DNA from: Macrobrachium rosenbergii
Lineage: Eukaryota; Arthropoda; Malacostraca; Decapoda; Palaemonidae
DNA: 64,000 bases
NCBI RefSeq assembly: GCF_040412425.1
Contig: NC_089762.1
Span: forward strand, 17,471,212-17,535,211
Reading direction: 5' to 3'
Below the pieces are notes generated by a model that had not been told where the DNA came from, did not search any database, and saw only the letters and a list, made by a program, of their open reading frames with translations. The translations under genes and the position numbers were made by a program. Position 1 is the stretch's first letter, and the number at the start of each line of letters is the position of its first letter. This document shows positions 50,440 through 60,769 of this stretch, piece by piece.

Positions 50440-51440
50440 GAGATATCTTTGAATCTCCCCGCTCTGAACCTGACTGCTTTCAGACTATCGAAACTTGGTC
50501 AGAGCGAAGGGGGTTTTTCTGGCCAGGTGGCACGGGCCATCGCTAGAGCCAGAAGTTCTTCATCTAAAGGGATATATCTGGCAAGTGAGCAACCTTCAAA
50601 GGTTGGTGTAGAAAGAAGGGCTTTTCCTCTTCCTCTATCACTGTGAGCCAGGTTGCGGATTTTCTCCTTTACTTAAGAGAAAACTCGATATAGCAGTTCC
50701 GACTATCAAGTGTTATCGGAGCATGCTTTCGATTGTATTCAGACACAGAGGATTAGCTTTGTCTGACAATAAGGACCTCCACGATCTTACGAGCTCTTTC
50801 AAGACGTCCAAGGTTCCTCAGCTGATTTCCCCTGCTTGGAACTTGGACGTAATGCTCAAGTTTTGATGTTTAGTCCTTTTTGGCCTCTCCACTCTGCATC
50901 TCTTAAGGATGTTACTCGAAACGGCATTCCTCGCGGCGAAGAGAGTGAGAGAGTTCGAGGCCGTCATGTGGGCTTCAAGGAACACAATGCTGTCTATTCT
51001 TTAAGCCCTAAGTTCTTGGCTAAGAATGATAGGTCTTCTAACCCTTGGCCTAGACACTTTGAAATTAAAGGTTTAGCAGACCTTATTGGACAGGAACCTG
51101 AGGGAGTTCTATGTCCAGTTAGAGCTCTCAAGTACTACCTTAAAAGAACACAGGACACTCGTGGTCCATTGGATGTTTTATGGTGTTCTGTGAGGCAACC
51201 AGTTAAACCTATGTCGAAGAATGCACTGGCATTCTTCATTAGGGGACGTCATTAAGGACGCACACTCTAGTTGTGACGACTCCAACTTCAAGTTGTTGAG
51301 AGTTAACGCTCACGAGGTGAGGGCAGTTGCTACCTCCATGGCGTTCAAGAAAATATGGTACTCAGTGACATTTTTAGTGCCACATTTTGGCGAAGTCAAT
51401 TCGGTGTTTGCCTCACACTCTTGGCAAGATGTTTAGGTAG
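50440..51440 (+). pseudogene. DIRS tyrosine recombinase
   Basis: The core-binding part reads ITVSQVADFLLYLRE, then YRSMLSIVFRHRGLALSDN. The catalytic part reads GVLCPVRALKYYLKRTQ, QPVKPMSKNALAFFI and VNAHEVRAVATSMAFKK, the HxxR box of tyrosine recombinases. At the position of the nucleophile the sequence reads FASHSWQDV where DIRS enzymes usually have a Tyr (about SxYLRD), so the catalytic Tyr appears lost. Stops at 51252 and elsewhere confirm decay. The enzyme would integrate circular DNA copies. Confidence 0.85.
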
Positions 51441-51867
51441 CATACGAAAATTGCTTTTCGCTGGGACCATACATTGCTGCTTCAGCAACCTTGGGGACAA
51501 GGGGTAACTCTGATCCTATCCCCTTTTTAATTGTGTTTTTGTGGTTGTTGGGTCGACTACTGAGGCAGTCTTCCCAATCCTTTTGCAAACTAATGCTTTA
51601 GGTGTTGGTTAGGTGGTTAGTAATGCTCTTTTGTCCTCTTTGTATGGGCTATGATCTAGTCACATTGTGGTCACGCCCCGTTGACAGATCATCTAGAAGT
51701 CGCCAGCTATATAGGTCACTACCTCGCTGGGGTCTCTAGTAAAGCAGAAGCAGACTAGAGTGACAGTAACCACTCAGTCAGCTCGCTATCAGATAAGGAA
51801 CCAAAATAATTTTACCAATAATTGGTTTTTTCCTATTTCTTGGCTGTCTCTACCCCCCCAAAGGTGG

Positions 51868-51975
51868 TATTCAGCTATATATATATCTGGCAGGTAAGTC
51901 TCATGAACAAAATGATATTTTAATGATAAAATAAAGTTTGTTCATACCCTACCTGGCAGATATATATATTTATAT
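51868..51975 (+). repeat. Internal complementary region (ICR) of the DIRS element
   Basis: 51868-51911 is the reverse complement of the outermost 40 or so bases of the left ITR (agctatatatatatctggca to atgaacaaa). 51912-51975 is the reverse complement of the outermost part of the right ITR (atgatattttaatgataaaa to cctggcagatatat). In the DIRS-1 replication model this region templates the joined circle ends. Confidence 0.88.
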
Positions 51976-52010
51976 TGCCCTCCCTCCTCCCCTCAGGAGA
52001 CAGTGGCGTT

Positions 52011-52203
52011 AGAAAATCTGAATAGAAAATGGGAATGGTTCCTGATACCCGCCTCCCAGCGGCGGGAATGGGTACTAACCACCTGACCCGGCCACTGCGT
52101 GTGCCGCGAAATTTGAAATTCTGTCGGACCTTCGGAGAATACAGCTATATATATATCTGCCAGGTAAGTATGAACAAACTTTATTTTATCATTAAAATAT
52201 CAT
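52011..52203 (-). repeat. Right inverted terminal repeat with 25-bp extension
   Basis: Inverted copy of the left ITR up to aacaaa at 52178, then an extra ctttattttatcattaaaat block absent from the left end but present, inverted, in the ICR. Such a longer right repeat is known from DIRS-1. Confidence 0.9.
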
Positions 52204-52249
52204 TTTTGTTAATATATATACCAAATAAAAATAGTTATTTCCTTATCTG

Positions 52250-52331
52250 TTTTTTTTTTTTGGTAAATTTTCATGCTACATATCTCTTGGAAACTTGGAC
52301 AGGCTAAGAAGTGGAATCTGCTTTGGAGTCT
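52250..52331 (-). other. Diverged exon-like block A (upstream copy)
   Basis: Minus strand: acceptor cattccag as in the array, then actccaaagcag and tatgtagcatgaaaatttac, similar to the end of block A. An in-frame stop and an A-rich expansion show decay. The DIRS element now separates it from the array. Confidence 0.35.
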
Positions 52332-52550
52332 GGAATGATAAGATAAAAATGATACAATGCTGTAAGTCCAGTAGTATACTAGTACAGTAGCAGTAGTAGT
52401 ACATATGTGCACACAGTATTGTACTGTACCTGTAAATGTATGGTAATAAATACAATTCAGTACTGTAAGTCTTTTGTAGCAGTTAAAAAATGTTTATACA
52501 ATAGTACTGTACACCTAAAAATAAAGTAAATAAAAATGAAAATTCATTAC

Positions 52551-52667
52551 CTGATGGACATTGAGAGGGTACAAAGCCTGGTGAGTTGGGGTTTGAGGAT
52601 GGGATCACTGTATCTGATGCAGCAGGAGAGGGTGATTTGGACTGGGAGGAGGGGATAACTTCTGGAT
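52551..52667 (-). other. Exon-like block, 117 bp, Ser/Pro-rich
   Basis: Minus strand: acceptor attattccag, 117 bp (39 codons) open in the same phase as blocks A and B. It encodes PEVIPSSQSKSPSPAASDTV then IPSSNPNSPGFVPSQCPS, followed by donor gtaatg. The protein would be a disordered tail segment. Gene identity unknown; it sits in the same transposon interval and strand as the array. Confidence 0.45.
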
Positions 52668-52889
52668 CTGGAATAATGATACAATCTGTACAGTACTACC
52701 GTAGTACACTTGTTTTTTTTTTTTAAATTTACAACAATTGGTAAAACCATTTAAACAAAACAAAACAAAAAAAAAGTGAAGACTTCCATATTAGTACTGT
52801 ACTATACCTGGAAAATGGAGTTCATTTGATCAGAGAGAGAGACATACAAGTAATTCTGACACGTCCTTGAATAGGCTGTGTTCTTTTGA

Positions 52890-53145
52890 CACATGGATAT
52901 TTTTATGAACAGTCCACGTGGCCTTCCTCCTGAATGCCCAGGTTGCAAAGTGTTGATAACAGTCAAGCATGTATTGTGTGAATGTCCAAAATATAACATG
53001 CAGCGATTATCAAATTTTGGAAGTAAATCAATGAAGGAAATTTTGTCAGAATCTCTTATATTTCCAGTAATACCAATTTCAGCAATCATGAGGAGCTGTG
53101 ATTTGATTAATAAAATATAAAAATAAGTAAATAATAAAAATATGA
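52890..53145 (+). mobile_element. 5'-truncated LINE 3' end (RNase H-type LINE tail)
   Basis: A 75-residue frame carries RGLPPECPGCKVLITVKHVL and CECPKYNMQRL, the Cys-rich tail that follows RNase H in I/Nimb-like ORF2. It ends with a stop and an A-rich end made of aaataagtaaataataaaa. Less than 260 bp is left of the element. Confidence 0.75.
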
Positions 53146-53561
53146 AAACTCTTATGGTGTCTAATGAATTTTAAAACAACTAAATTTTAAAAATGTTGCT
53201 TAACTTATTCAGGTGACGGCAGACATGCTAACGTGTTAACAAAGTAATTTTCAGAAAACGACCCTGATACAACTCTTAGTTATGTCTGATATTTTTTGTA
53301 TGTTAACGGATTCATTTTATCAAACCAGTGCAGCTGAACAACCTCATCACTTGATCACGTGAGCAGGGACTGCGATACGTATTCATAAAACCAGCACGAC
53401 TGAACTTCTCTATTTTTCTTGATCACGTGAATGGACATACATATTTATTTTGTATCATGTTTATGTACAAAAATATATTTGTGTACAAAAATAAAAATAC
53501 GCTGTAATACATTTTTCATATAAATTTTACACGAAAAAGCATGAAAACTTATAAATTACGG
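53146..53561. other. Unassigned DNA
   Basis: Contains two ttgatcacgtga copies about 75 bp apart (near 53352 and 53429) and an AT-rich tail. Nothing else supported. Confidence 0.45.
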
Positions 53562-53826
53562 TAGGGTAAAATACCTCTCGGGACACACCGATCGCTACCT
53601 AAATTTGCACATTTTCATTCGATATTCAATTGGTCAAACCATAAGGAAATGAAACTTTAAGAAACCATGCAAAAGATTGAAGTTTTATTGACAAAATGTG
53701 TTATAATTAATTGCCAAATTAATAATACATAACCATGTGAAGTCTTTGTAAATGCATTTTTTGGTAGTGGGTCACTCACCATCGGCGGACATGCTACCGC
53801 GTCATGGCCAGATATTTTACCCTAAT
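53562..53826. mobile_element. Possible small MITE
   Basis: The left end tagggtaaaatac and the right end atattttacccta are inverted copies over about 13 bp and enclose about 265 bp without coding. Target duplication unclear. Confidence 0.4.
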
Positions 53827-54301
53827 ATGCAAGAACTCTTTTATGAAAATGTGGAATTTCATTTGCCTAATCCTTTACTATAGTCTGCACAGTAGTTCTA
53901 CAAATTTTTAATGCCAGTTTCAATGAACTTTCAGGTAAACCTTGGCCTGATGGCAATGGATGCTCTGCTCCAAACAGCCTAGAAAAAAAAAGTCTCGCCT
54001 TTTTCAGAACGCTTAACAATGTCATATTTCGTCTCCATTGATATAGACTTCCTTTTCTTACTGGCACCTCCATGTTATGGCGGCAAAAGCAAAGAGCAAT
54101 ACATAGAACCTATCTCAATGAAAGACACACAAATATTGATGAAAAGATGCTTTCTGGGGCTGTAGGTTGTATGGTATTCCTTCACCACGTGCTTGCGTCA
54201 TTGACCCAGGCAACAGGCAGGTTGTTCTCTGGACAAGTGCAGTTACGGTATGCTCAGAAACGAGTTCTTGTCTGCCGCCAGGGGATTCTCTTATGGTGCT
54301 G
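53827..54301. other. Unassigned interior of the pogo-like transposon
   Basis: Short frames on both strands with no domain. Contains a poly-A stretch near 53980. Confidence 0.45.
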
Positions 54302-54456
54302 ATAAATGACCAGAACATGGTGCCATAAGCCCCAGTGTGGAATATTTTGGCGCTTACGGCACCCGATAACAGGACGTCGCGCTGTAAAAACCCAAATTAT
54401 TTATGAATATTTTTGAATTCTGCCGTAAAACCGAATAGCCAAACCGAGCACACCTT

Positions 54457-55593
54457 TGAAAATTGATTGTATCTGACTCTTGAGCCGAGTCCAGTAAACA
54501 TATGCAAAGATGTAGGCTGAAGGCCTGCTTCAGAGGGGGAAGTTTCAGGTAAACACTTAGGTTTTCACTTGCATGAGTATATTTACATTAACTACATATC
54601 AGAAGAAAATGAAGTGTAAATTTGGACAGGTTAACATATCCTGCTGTTCCAAGGGGATAAACAAACAACTGGGGTATTTTCCCTGATGTAACTCAAAAGG
54701 CCCGCTTCAAAGGGGGACCGCACAGGGGGAGAAAGCACAAGATGATTGGTGACTGTAATTCCAAGCAATAAACAAATAATTCACTAGAAACTATTGTTAC
54801 ATTAACACAATTTAAAGTAATACAGGACTCACTGCAGGTATATTGCCTTAGAAAGGAAATGGAAAAATAGTAGAAGGCTGATAGATGTGTGACTGACTGA
54901 CTTAAGAACCTGGATCTCGGTACATTACCTTTGTCAGGAGACGGCTTCCTTGTCTTCTCGGCTGATGGTAGAGGGTATCGTTAAGAGGCTTCACTACAAA
55001 AGGACACTGTAGGCTCAGGGACAGCCACGTGGGATTGCAAGGGGCAGGTCAAGGAGCAGAGTGGAGGACTAAGTGTCCTGGGATAATTCCAAAGTCTTCT
55101 CGGGGAGGTCAGGCCTTCACTCGTCCTTTTAATCCCTCGTAAGGATTATGTTGTTGTTCATTCCAGGCAGCACTGATTGTCCTGTTTTCCATATGATTCA
55201 CCTGTGGGGCATGCGGTCATTTGGCTAGGTGTTCAAGGTGGCACCAAGCATATGGTCAGTTGCTAGGCACAGCACTGCTTTCTCTTGTGGCCTTCTCCCT
55301 CTGCTGGCTGTGCCTGCCTCAGGCAGGACTATCGTTCTCTGGATGACTCACCTCTTGAAATCAAGGACTGTTGGCAGTCAATAGGGTAAGGAAGAATTAA
55401 AGGGTTTCTCACTTGGGGTAGTGGTGATAGGAGATGATTTAGGGGCAAACTTCCACCCACAACTAACTTTAAGGTAAAAGCAATAAATGAGCTTGATTTC
55501 AAGAAAAGTTAAATTATTCTCATTTGCAAATTACATTACATTCATACTTGGGGGATATGGTGTGGCAGGGTGTGCAAGGTTTACCTCTTGACA
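54457..55593 (-). repeat. 3' LTR of the gypsy element
   Basis: On the minus strand it begins tgtcaagaggtaaac right after a purine tract and ends aatcaattttca (TG...CA). Matches 63136-64000 over long stretches (for example aggtaaacacttaggttttc and acagccacgtgggattgcaa) but lacks about 140 bp present in the other copy. The right copy has further sequence at its inner edge, so this end may be slightly truncated. Confidence 0.85.
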
Positions 55594-55604
55594 CCTCCCC
55601 CATA
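55594..55604 (-). promoter_or_regulatory. Polypurine tract
   Basis: Minus strand atgggggaggtg abuts the TG start of the 3' LTR, as required for plus-strand DNA priming. Confidence 0.7.
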
Positions 55605-56330
55605 CAATTGACATTCACATTCTAGTTGGGTTGGATTGGCTAGTCACGATAACTCATCTGACAAGTTACTCTTTTTACACATCTGCAAAACGATAGTCAA
55701 ATAACAACAATATAAAAATCAATTGTGATATCTACTCTAATTGCAGAATCAGTTTAGCTGATAGTAAGGTTAATAATTTTAAGTAGATACTAGACAGCAT
55801 TTAAAAATGAATAGTGAAGCAGTTGTTTATCTAATAACAACTCAAAAGCAACACAGTTACAACAGAATTTCTTAAAATACTCCATGCACTGAACACTAAG
55901 TGGGATGGCTGTTTATTTACTAACAACTCAAAAGTAAAAAAGTTAGTCACAACATTTATTCTTAAAAGACTTCATGCACTTATTAGTAACAGACTTAAGT
56001 CAAAATAACATGCAGTTAATCCACCTTGAGGAGGCAGTACAATGAAGCATTCATGGGCTTTAAGTTAGTTGCTGCCATGATGCTTAGCGCAGCAACATCT
56101 GCTTCAGGTAATTACAGGTGTCAACAGGAGGAACAAGTACAGGTTCAGTGGGTAGTGCTAGCTGCAAATTTCTGATAATAAAAGAGGATAGTAGGAAGAA
56201 GAAGGGGTTATCTTAAGCTTTGGGAGCCACTGATAGTGCCAACCAGTAACATGGCACCCACTCTGGAGGGGGTGCCAGGTTACAGCAGGGAGGTTCTACT
56301 TAGTTACTGGTGAAGGAATTAGTCCTGCTG
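55605..56330 (-). other. Gypsy 3' untranslated region
   Basis: From the end of the RNase H to the polypurine tract. No env-like frame or other gene is visible in about 725 bp. Confidence 0.6.
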
Positions 56331-56730
56331 TTGCCTCGACAGGACATCAGCGATCTTATTGTCTGACCCTTTAATGTGCACGATGCTGCAGTTATAATCC
56401 TAGAGGTTGATGCACCAGGTCATCAAGCGCTTATTCTGATTATGGAAAGTAGTAAGATGCCTCAGGGGGTTATGATCTGTCAAGACTTTCAAAGGGAATT
56501 TATGATCCGTGTGATATGATTCAAACTGCTTCATAGCCAGTATTATGCCTAGTAACTCATTTTCTATGGAGCTGTATTTAGTTTGCGCTGGGTTCAATTT
56601 CTTGGATTAGTATGCTACAGGATGTCTTACTCCATCTTTCTCCTGGAACATTACAGCACCAATGCCAGCATCACTGTCATCAACCACAAGAGAGAAAGGC
56701 TGTTTGTAGTCAGGCATGTGGAGGATGGGC
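56331..56730 (-). pseudogene. Gypsy RNase H
   Basis: Readable on the minus strand: VVDDSDAGIGAVMFQEKDG (first Asp), NPAQTKYSSIENELLGIILA (Glu in the IENELL helix), FPLKVLTDHNPLRHL (TDHNPL, third acidic), and DNKIADVLSRQ at the end. One stop replaces a residue before SKKLNPAQ and another follows CINL. Order and wording are those of Ty3/gypsy RNase H. Pol ends here. Confidence 0.88.
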
Positions 56731-57450
56731 TTGTTGATAAGGATTACCTTTTAGATTGTTGTACGCTCGTTCACACTCTGGTGTACACCAGAATTACTGT
56801 TTCCCTTGGAGGAGGTTGGTGATAGGGGTGGCGGCATTGGCGAAGTTTGGCATGAAATGGTGAAAGTACTGTATCGTGCAGATAAATTGCTGTGCCTCCC
56901 TCTTCATTCACGGATAAGGCATACTACAGATGGCTTGGACATTTGCTTCCTTAGGCATCAACTTGCTGCTTCCAACACGGTGGCCTAGATATGTTATCTC
57001 TGCCACACTGAACTGTCACTTTTTCAGGTTAATTACCAGATTGGCTTTTCAAAGGGCTACTAGGATCTGGCAAAGTATTTTCAGGTGTTCCTCCCAAGAA
57101 TTGGCATAAGTCAACATGGTGTTGAGATAGACGACACAATTATTGGTACCTTCCAGGAGCCCTTGGGTGTTTTGAAGGCAGTTAGAGGACTCGATTTTTC
57201 TGATAAGGGCACTTGCCATTAACTCTTCTCAAGGTCTGTCTTGCTCAAGGAGCGAGCACTTCCTAGACTGTCTGGACAGGTTTCAATCCTTGGAAGAGGG
57301 TAAGGTTCTGGTTGAGTAATCTCATTCAACTTTCTGCAGTCTATACAGAGCCAATCTCCTTTTCTCTTGGGGACCAGTACAATGGGCGAGGACCACTTGC
57401 TTTTGCTGTGTTTTATTAAACCAAGCTCTAGCTGGAGTCTGACTTGTTCC
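56731..57450 (-). pseudogene. Gypsy reverse transcriptase (internally deleted)
   Basis: Starts in the same frame as the integrase tail: KVNPDKAKRIKEQVRLQLEL, GLIKHSKSKWSSPIVLVPKR, DWLCIDCRKLNEITQPEPYP (CIDYRKLN motif) and LPRIETCPDSLG with SKTDLEK. After a stop come WQVPLSEKSSPLTAFKTPKG and then directly NNCVVYLNTMLTYANSWEEH. The middle of the palm is missing, and the active-site YLDD reads YLNT, so the enzyme is inactive. ITYLGHRV and a connection region with NAATPITNLL follow. Confidence 0.88.
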
Positions 57451-58900
57451 TTGATCCTTTTCGCTTTGTCTGGATTGACTTTGTAATAGCCCTGTGCTAT
57501 TGGTCGGGCACCTTCTGGTACTTTGACGCTGCGCTTGGCCGTGTCCTCGCAACAGAGCATGTCTTGAGTGACAAGCAGGTATTTGCCTAGCAGTTGGTTC
57601 CCCTCAGCTCGGGTCTGAGTTAAGCCTGGAGTTATAACTTCAATGTGGCGCTGGACTTTAGAGTTAGATGAGGGCAATAGCAATGCGGTTGCGGTGCTAA
57701 CTGTCTCACTTGTTGGTGATGGTAGATCCTCGGCTCTCTTCTCCTCATGGGGGACATATGGCTTTAACAAATTGATATGAAGCCATTTGGCTTTCCTTTT
57801 TCTGCAGTTTACTAGGTAGTTAAATTCCACATTTCTCCAGGACCTTAGGAGGCCCTGTGAACTGTGTTTCTAAATGGCGCGTCGCTCCTCCAAGGACTGA
57901 GTCGTCTGTATTAAAGAACAGAGTTCTGGCTTGTTGGTTGAACGTCAATTTGACTCTTTCTTGTGTTGTGACCTCATTTGCTTGGGCTACTGCCCAGGTG
58001 GCTTGGAGTTTCTGCTGAATAATCAGGAGATCCTTTGCCCATTAGCCTTTGAAGGGTCAGCCCAGGCCTCATACAGGATGTCGAGTGGGCCCTGGGTGGA
58101 ATGTGTGTAAAGAAATTCAAAGGCTATACCCCAGGGTTTCTACGGGAGCTTCCTGAATGGCGAAAAGGGCATAGGGGAGGTTCTCCTCCCAGTTGGCGCT
58201 GTCCTCATGACCAAGTTCAGGCAGGATAGACTTCAGGGTTTGGTGGAAATGTTCCACGATCCCCTGGCTTTCTGGACGATATGGCATAGAGTTGATGTGT
58301 TTTATGCCATGTCTTGCCATGCTGCCACGGAACTCCTGCGACATGAAGTGCCGCCCTTGGTCAGTCTGAATTGTCTTGGGGAATCTGAAATGGCAAAAGA
58401 ACTGAATGAGAGCCTTCACTGCATTCTTGGAGCTCTCACTCCTGACTGGAATGGCCTCAGGGTACCTGGTAAACCTATCAATGATTTTCAGACAGTGGCT
58501 ATTTCCAAATTTTCCCTTGGTGTGCCTTTCGGGTGTGAAGTAGGTGATGCAAACGGCTTTGAAGGAACTACTGACGGGATGTTCCATATAGGATCCTTTG
58601 GGATGACTTCATTTGGGATCCTGGTAATCTGGCACATAGGGCAGGGAGTGATGAAATGCTTTGACTGTCTTGCAAAGGCCAGGCTGGTGAAATTTTCCTT
58701 CTATGGCATGGGTGATCCAGGCGGCACTGAAGTGTTGGCCAAGACCATTGTGTGCCAGGCGCAGAAGGTTAGATTGCAGAGACGGGGAACTTTTACAGCC
58801 GATGGAGGATGGAAGTCGGTTCTGAGCTCCGCTGGGAGACCTGGTAGAGTACTCCATCTTCGAGTAGGAAGTCATCCTTCATGAGGTTCTTAAGATCTTA
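57451..58900 (-). pseudogene. Gypsy integrase, located upstream of RT
   Basis: The HHCC part shows LAHNGLGQHFSAAWITHAIE and, in a third frame, CPMC. The core reads VCITYFTPERHTKGKFG (Thr where the first catalytic Asp is expected), IIDRFTRYPEAIPVR, TIQTDQGRHFMSQEF (second Asp) and YRPESQGIVEHFHQTLKSIL (catalytic Glu). The C-terminal part has QARTLFFNTDDSVLGG-like sequence in shifted frame, then NYLVNCRKRKAKWLHINLLK and PYV. This last piece lies in one uninterrupted frame (57830-57219) with the RT, which fixes the IN-RT order. IN inserts the cDNA; this copy is defective. Confidence 0.9.
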
Positions 58901-59036
58901 TTCTGTAGTGACTGCTTGGATGCGATGGCGCCACAGGGTAGAGTCGTTGACCTGTTCTTGTATGAGTTATTCCCAGCTGAGGGCTGGAACTGATGTGCCT
59001 GCTCCTGCAATCAGGAAGGTGACTGCAGGTTTAGGG

Positions 59037-59420
59037 TCAAGTTCTACATGGGGAGTGCCAAACTGTTCTTGCAGCCTTGGGGAGAGGATCTTCCTCCTTG
59101 GGCATGGCAGGTGTGGTGGCTGCTATGCACCAGAGGGGGATCGTATTATTCCCCCATTGGACCAAGTCTTGGCCTAGGAGCAGGGGATGCCCAGTAGCAG
59201 GAGACTGGACGACCCCAAAGAGGTGTTCATTCTTGCGAGATGGGTCACCTGTGGTGACGCGGAGGTGTACAGTAGGAAGGCCCGTCATACTTCCATTTAT
59301 CCAGCTGATGGACATTCTTTGGTCCTCACGAATAATGACACTGGGTGGCACTCCACCCCGTGAAATGAGGCCGACTTCTGCTCCCAGTGTCCATGATGTT
59401 CAGTAGCATCTGAGGGGGAG
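59037..59420 (-). pseudogene. Gypsy aspartic protease
   Basis: NIMDTG with a one-base shift to AEVGLISRGGVPPSVII gives the active-site motif (catalytic Asp near 59390). It continues in the 104-residue frame with VHLRVTTGDPSRKNEHLFGV and HPLLLGQDLVQWGN, the equivalent of the ILG flap-partner motif. It lies between the zinc knuckles and the integrase. Confidence 0.82.
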
Positions 59421-60769
59421 AGGAGCCATCAAGAGATGCGACAGTGATGGCTTCAAGGCTTAACCACTCAGTGGGTTGTCTTTTATGGACAATGGTCTGA
59501 ACTACCCTGGGGATGGGGTGCCTTGGGCAGAATTTGTAGTTTGCAGAGGCGTGGTCTAGCTTGCCACAGCCCTTGCAGGTGGTTTGGTGAAAGTCCCTTC
59601 TGGGTCCAGCTCCAGGCTCTTTGGTGAGTGTTAGGTTTGGCTCTCTTTGACCCAATGGCTAGGAGTGGGTTTGGTTTGGGCAGCCCTGGGTTGGGTTTTA
59701 ACAGGCACCTTGTGTTGGGCCTCAGCCCTTACTCGGCACTGTTCCAGGAGATGTCTGAGCTTCTTACAGTGAGCACACACCTGCATCTTAAGGTGGTGCC
59801 CATTTTTATGCTGCCACTGAGAGTTGGGTGCAGCAGGTGAGGAGGGATAGAGCTTGCGCTTGTGAGAGCTAAGGTGCGGATGATTGGTGTCCCAGCTGCA
59901 GCCCAATGACAGCACTCGGTCACTGTTTTAGGAGCCTTGTTGCATAGATAGGTAGCGAGGGCTGGTGGAGCATAGGATAGGAAGTCCTTGAGCTGGAAAA
60001 GCTCAAAGATGTCATTCACACTGGTGGCTTTTTGAGCTTCTAGCCACCTTTTCAAGGCTTGGATCTTTTTGAAGATCCATTCGGACCAGGTTTGGCCTGG
60101 TTCCTTTGGCATGCCCCTCCACTTTTGTTTCCAATGGTCAGGAGTAATCTCAAAGGCTTTGATGATAGCTTGGCAGACGAGGGCTAGATCTCCTTGGTCG
60201 TCTGCCAGGAGAGCGTTGAATGTGCTGGCACCCTTTCCTTCAAGGTGCTTTCTGAGGATTAAGGATACCTCAGCAGAAGAGGGTTGATAGGTCTTCAGGA
60301 CCTTCTCGACATGGTTGATCCAGGCCTCAGGCTCAGCTTAATTCTATTTTCTTTTGAGGGAACCTACACTGCAGAGGATTGAGTGTGGAGAGGGCAGTGG
60401 CTTGTTACACATGCCTTGGGCGGCCAGTGCAAGCTGTTGTGCCCTTTCCTGCCTCTTTCTCCTTTCTTTCTGCCTCTTCCCATTTTTCCTTGGCTATTCT
60501 TTTCCTTCTCCTCCTTTCTTTCTCCGTCTGTCTCTCTTCTCCATCTGTCTCTCTGCCTCTTCCTGTTTTTCCTGTGCTATTCTTTCTCTGTCTCCTGTCT
60601 TTCTTTCTCCATTTCTTTCTTGGCCTCATTCAGCCTCTCTTGGACCCAATCCCTCAGGGCTTGACCCGTCAGGTCCAGTTCCTTCCCAGCCTCCATGTGG
60701 GACTTGAGCTTGTCATTTTGCTTGGTTCTGGTTGCCTAAGTCATCTTTGAGATGGTGTGGAGGGGCCAT
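59421..60769 (-). pseudogene. Gypsy Gag with SCAN-like capsid and zinc knuckles
   Basis: Starts at an ATG (MAPPHHLKDDLGNQNQ) and runs through a strongly charged Arg/Glu/Lys coiled-coil region. The capsid then reads LSLILRKHLEGKGASTFNAL, DLALVCQAIIKAFEITPDHW, GQTWSEWIFKKIQALKRWL, SVNDIFELFQLKDFLSYAPP and ALATYLCNKAPKTVTEC. The last part resembles a SCAN domain, which is thought to derive from a Gmr1-like capsid. Two Cys/His knuckles follow: CAHCKKLRHLLEQC and CKGCGKLDHASANYKFC. Several frameshifts disrupt it. Confidence 0.85.

Larger units (their letters stand above)
45770..52203 (+). mobile_element. DIRS element with ITRs and internal complementary region
   Basis: A 6.4-kb element with the DIRS-1 plan. 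The left inverted terminal repeat (45770-45939) matches the right one (52011-52178), which is about 25 bp longer. An internal complementary region at 51868-51975 joins sequence complementary to the outer edge of the left ITR to sequence complementary to the outer edge of the right ITR, including the 25-bp extension. Inside, on the plus strand, lie gag remnants, RT-RNase H and a tyrosine recombinase. DIRS elements use a recombinase rather than an integrase and make no target duplication, and none is seen. This copy is interrupted by U6 and 5S sequences and by stops. Confidence 0.9.
43421..54456. mobile_element. pogo/Tigger-like transposon, heavily nested and broken
   Basis: The left end starts caggcagtccctggttattg, bordered by TA, with internal ccgttctcagcagcatgacg and ttggcaccat blocks. 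Near 54320-54456 similar blocks recur inverted (ggtgccataagcc, cccgataacaggacg). They stop at gagcacacc, where a gypsy LTR begins, so the right terminus should lie beyond the gypsy element, outside the window. The interior holds the mini-exon array, a SINE, a DIRS element, a LINE 3' end and perhaps a MITE. No transposase catalytic domain is recognised. The extent is inferred from the inverted similarity only. Confidence 0.55.

Noticed and set aside
55594..56330. An env gene downstream of gypsy pol
   Set aside because: No frame over 70 codons with signal, membrane or glycosylation features is present on the minus strand.
60354..60760. Plus-strand Leu/Ser/Phe-rich frames suggesting a membrane protein
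   Set aside because: They are the complement of the Arg/Glu/Lys coiled coil of gypsy Gag on the minus strand.
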